Source: Apostichopus japonicus (taxonomy: Eukaryota; Echinodermata; Holothuroidea; Aspidochirotida; Stichopodidae). From it: DNA of 64,000 bases. The notes under the pieces were generated by a model. That model saw only the letters and a list, made by a program, of their open reading frames with translations, did no database searches and was not told the origin of the DNA. This document shows positions 61,561 through 64,000 of the stretch, piece after piece; positions within the stretch are counted from its first letter, which is position 1, and each line of letters begins with the position of its first letter. A program made the position numbers and the translations under genes. Location: NCBI RefSeq assembly GCF_037975245.1, contig NC_092581.1:5609501-5673500 (forward strand), read 5' to 3'.

Positions 61561-62452
61561 ATGGCCGCTCCCTGATTTGATTAAATCAAAAGTCAAGTAT
61601 AGGTTCCTTTAATCTCATTCTGTTATTGACCAAGTTTGATCAGATTCTATTTTAGACGTGTTAAAAAATAATAAAGTATTCAGCTATGACCTCCAATAAA
61701 GCTCGCCCTTCTACTCCTTTCTGCAACCGGGAAGTAATATCAAGGTATTCTGTAATTGTCAGCTCCTTTTTTTCATATCCTAAAGTGTTTGGCAGAAACA
61801 TAAGCGTGAAGAAAATAAACACTGACTCAGTTTCACAACAATATGTCAAAACGCTGCAGGGTAGGAACGGCACGCGGTGGAAGACTACCAACGTGACCGA
61901 GATCCAGTGCGATTGACTTGGAATCACCCGAAACGTCTCCTCGCAAATATTGTTATAGGCATGCACTAGTTTAGCTCTTTCAGACTTGAGAGACGGGACG
62001 GGGAAAGGTGGGGGGGTGAATATGCAAATTTATGATTTGGAAAATTTCCCTAAAGCTATGAGAGGAATGTTTGGTGTCAACCGATCTTATTTGCCCAAAC
62101 GTGACCAGTACAGTTAACATGCATGACATATTACTACAATGAACGCTTGACATGGCGTCAAACGTCACTAAGACAAAGAGTAATTTAATGAATATACATT
62201 TTTCAACAAATCATCAAACAAATGGTACAACCAATGCTGTTGTACAATAACGATGTCATTTAAAACGACAAACAAGAAGAAGAACAGCTATAAAGCAGAT
62301 ACGCAACAGATGATTTGAAATGAAAGTCAATGAGTGTGCCACAATCACAACGAAAATCACCATCCACTTTTTGAAGCCAACTTTTTCTTGTTTCCGTTCA
62401 ACACAAACGTACATTCACTCCCACTATACAATGACCGAAGCGGTGATGTTTT
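61561..62452. other. Intergenic; nothing recognised
   Basis: Short frames only. The two ~76-101 codon frames at 61661-61966 overlap on opposite strands and have no motif. Confidence 0.4.
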
Positions 62453-62955
62453 CATATCATATCACATCATATCATATCATATCACATCACATCACATCAC
62501 ATCATATCATATCATATCATATCATATCATATCATATCACATCATATCATATCACATCATATCACATCATATCACATCACATCACATCACATCACATCAT
62601 ATCATATCACATCATATCATATCATATCATATCATATATCATACCGTATCACATCACATCATATCATATCATATCACATCATATCACATCATATCATATC
62701 ATATCACATCATATCATATCATATCACATCATATCATATCATATCACATCACATCACATCACATCACATCACATCATATCATATCATATCATAACACATC
62801 ATATCATATCATATCATATCACATCGTATCATATCATATCATATCATATCACATCATATCATATCATACCATATCATATCATACCATATCATATCACATC
62901 ACATCATATCACATCATATCATATCATATCATATCACATCACATCGTATCATATT
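62453..62955 (+). repeat. Pentanucleotide satellite (ATATC/ACATC)n, ~100 units
   Basis: About 500 bp of 5-bp units that differ almost only at one C/T position, in an irregular order. A few TACC or CGTATC variants interrupt. The translations of 200-plus residues over it (Ile/Ser/Tyr/His periodic) are not proteins. Confidence 0.97.
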
Positions 62956-63725
62956 TGATTTTATTTCTTTTCCTTTGTTCTTATTTCCTTTATTTGTTGT
63001 CATTTGGTGACCTGACAGATATGCCAACACTAGCGTCCAAATCTTACGTCATACAAATCATAACTTCTAAGCATACAGTCTCTCCTATCATATCAATCTT
63101 CACTCTCTATGATTTATGATTGCAATCAACAGACAGAATTCAATGCAAGTTTTATTATCAAAAACAAATACAATCGTAAAAAATGACTAATAACTTTCAT
63201 GTACTGCCAATATCATCACCTACTATAGGCTATGTACGGTATGAGCCTGATATTAAAACTATTCTTCGTATCGTCTATATAGGCAATCACCAAACCAACC
63301 GAGAGTGACAAGGTAATAAACCAACATAGTGAATATAATGTTATTGTCTTATAGAAATATTAAAGTCCTTTAATAATAATATTGTAAATGACTAAGATAT
63401 GAATGTTATTACCGTAATGAGTACGTTAGGCAGTTTTATATACATGACAATGTTCCAGGCTGTTCAAGTCCGCCAAGCGACTTACTCGTAAGTGTATATT
63501 GAAATAGAATGTGCAGTAGCTAACTCGTGTTACACCCCTTCGGTTAATTATGCATGACGTCACATCGGCTATTGTATTATACAGAATGATGTATCGGTGT
63601 AGCTGTGCACCTTACCACATACTAGTTCTACCTATGTAAGGAATCACCCGGGCAACAATTACTCATAGTTCTCAGAATAAACGAAGTTAATAGTTTTTTA
63701 TGGTGAATTTTTGATCACGACTTTG
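62956..63725. other. Intergenic; nothing recognised
   Basis: AT-rich, no feature recognised. Confidence 0.4.
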
Positions 63726-63731
63726 TATAAA
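63726..63731 (+). promoter_or_regulatory. Possible TATA box
   Basis: TATAAA 85-90 bp before the ATG of the signal-peptide-like frame at 63816, a spacing that would leave a ~55-60 nt leader. In AT-rich DNA such a hexamer has little weight by itself. Confidence 0.25.
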
Positions 63732-63815
63732 TCCACATCGTCAAGTCGGCTGTGCATCACCGACACAAGCGACAGAAAATGAAAACTTAACCGCGGATCA
63801 ACCTTAGTCGATAGA

Positions 63816-63896
63816 ATGTCTTGTGCAAATTTATTGTTGGTGTTGGTGTTGGTGTTGGGTACGGGAGGAACTATAGAAGACGACAGTCTGGAATGA
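63816..63896 (+). CDS. Possible secreted-protein first exon near the window edge
   Basis: The frame reads MSCANLLLVLVLVLGTGGTI and six more residues before a stop. This has a signal-peptide shape: short N-region, Leu/Val core, then Gly/Thr at a likely cleavage point. The core is encoded by a GTTGGT repeat, which could mean a chance low-complexity frame. If real, it would splice before the stop; GTACGG at about 63859 is a mediocre donor. Downstream exons would lie beyond the window. A TATAAA lies 85 bp upstream and a tiny upstream frame lies between. Confidence 0.2.
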   Translation: MSCANLLLVLVLVLGTGGTIEDDSLE

Positions 63897-64000
63897 CTTA
63901 ATCCGTTTGTAAAATATGGATTATTTCAATATCCAGAGGTTTATGTTATATTATGCGATTGATTTGCTATAATTTCATACATGAACTTGCAGGTATAAGA

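Noticed and set aside
62320-63119. 212- and 261-codon frames of Ile, Ser, Tyr and His
   Set aside because: Translations of the pentanucleotide satellite, open in several frames at once.

Overview
This is a nuclear genomic window from an invertebrate animal. It is AT-rich, has no operons or dense coding, and is full of microsatellites, minisatellites, SINE tails and MITEs. The one unmistakable conserved gene is an intronless Frizzled-4-type Wnt receptor. The repeat flavour (SINE/LINE tails with paired AAGCGCT-type motifs and ATT-rich ends, a hAT MITE with a GGCGTAGG end, a U2-snRNA-headed repeat) suits a deuterostome invertebrate, most likely an echinoderm. That assignment is inference; the sequence does not prove a species.

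Layout. 1070-6910 is a complete 5.84-kb mobile element: terminal inverted repeats of 2.34 and 2.04 kb, 5'-AG...CT-3' ends, and a 6-bp target duplication GTGATT on both sides. These are the hallmarks of Maverick/Polinton elements, but no polymerase, integrase or capsid gene is present. It carries a C2H2 zinc-finger/acidic ORF in its centre, a 108-codon ORF in each arm (one copy frameshifted), subterminal ~68/136-bp tandem repeats, and an array of 51/69-bp units that each contain a TGACTCA site. Right beside it, 7199-7471 is a foldback retroinsertion with a 17-bp target duplication. From 8.5 to 37 kb I find only repeats and unrecognised sequence: a 19-bp minisatellite with higher-order structure (8.5-9.4 kb), a (TA)n tract, a U2-headed SINE-like element (17.4-17.6 kb), a 22-bp minisatellite (18.7-19.1 kb), tandem duplications, a 13-bp CT-rich minisatellite (27.2-27.6 kb) and a MITE-like palindrome (30.9-31.1 kb).

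37917-39551 (minus strand) is the Frizzled gene: signal peptide, ten-cysteine CRD, seven membrane segments, KTMLTW Dishevelled motif and C-terminal ETAV. A possible polyadenylation signal lies about 315 bp downstream and a possible 5'-UTR splice acceptor just upstream of the ATG. From 40 to 64 kb there are more G-rich and AT-rich tandem arrays, two SINE-type tails in opposite orientation (42.3 and 48.2 kb), a hAT-type MITE with an exact 8-bp target duplication (55.0-55.4 kb), a 36/108-bp higher-order minisatellite (60.5-60.9 kb) and a ~500-bp pentanucleotide satellite (62.45-62.95 kb). Two short ORFs that begin like secretory signal peptides (53.3 kb, and 63.8 kb behind a TATA box) may be first exons but are weakly supported.

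The Frizzled gene acts alone here. The rest of the window is mostly the product of transposition and tandem-repeat expansion. The part most worth following up is the 1070-6910 element.
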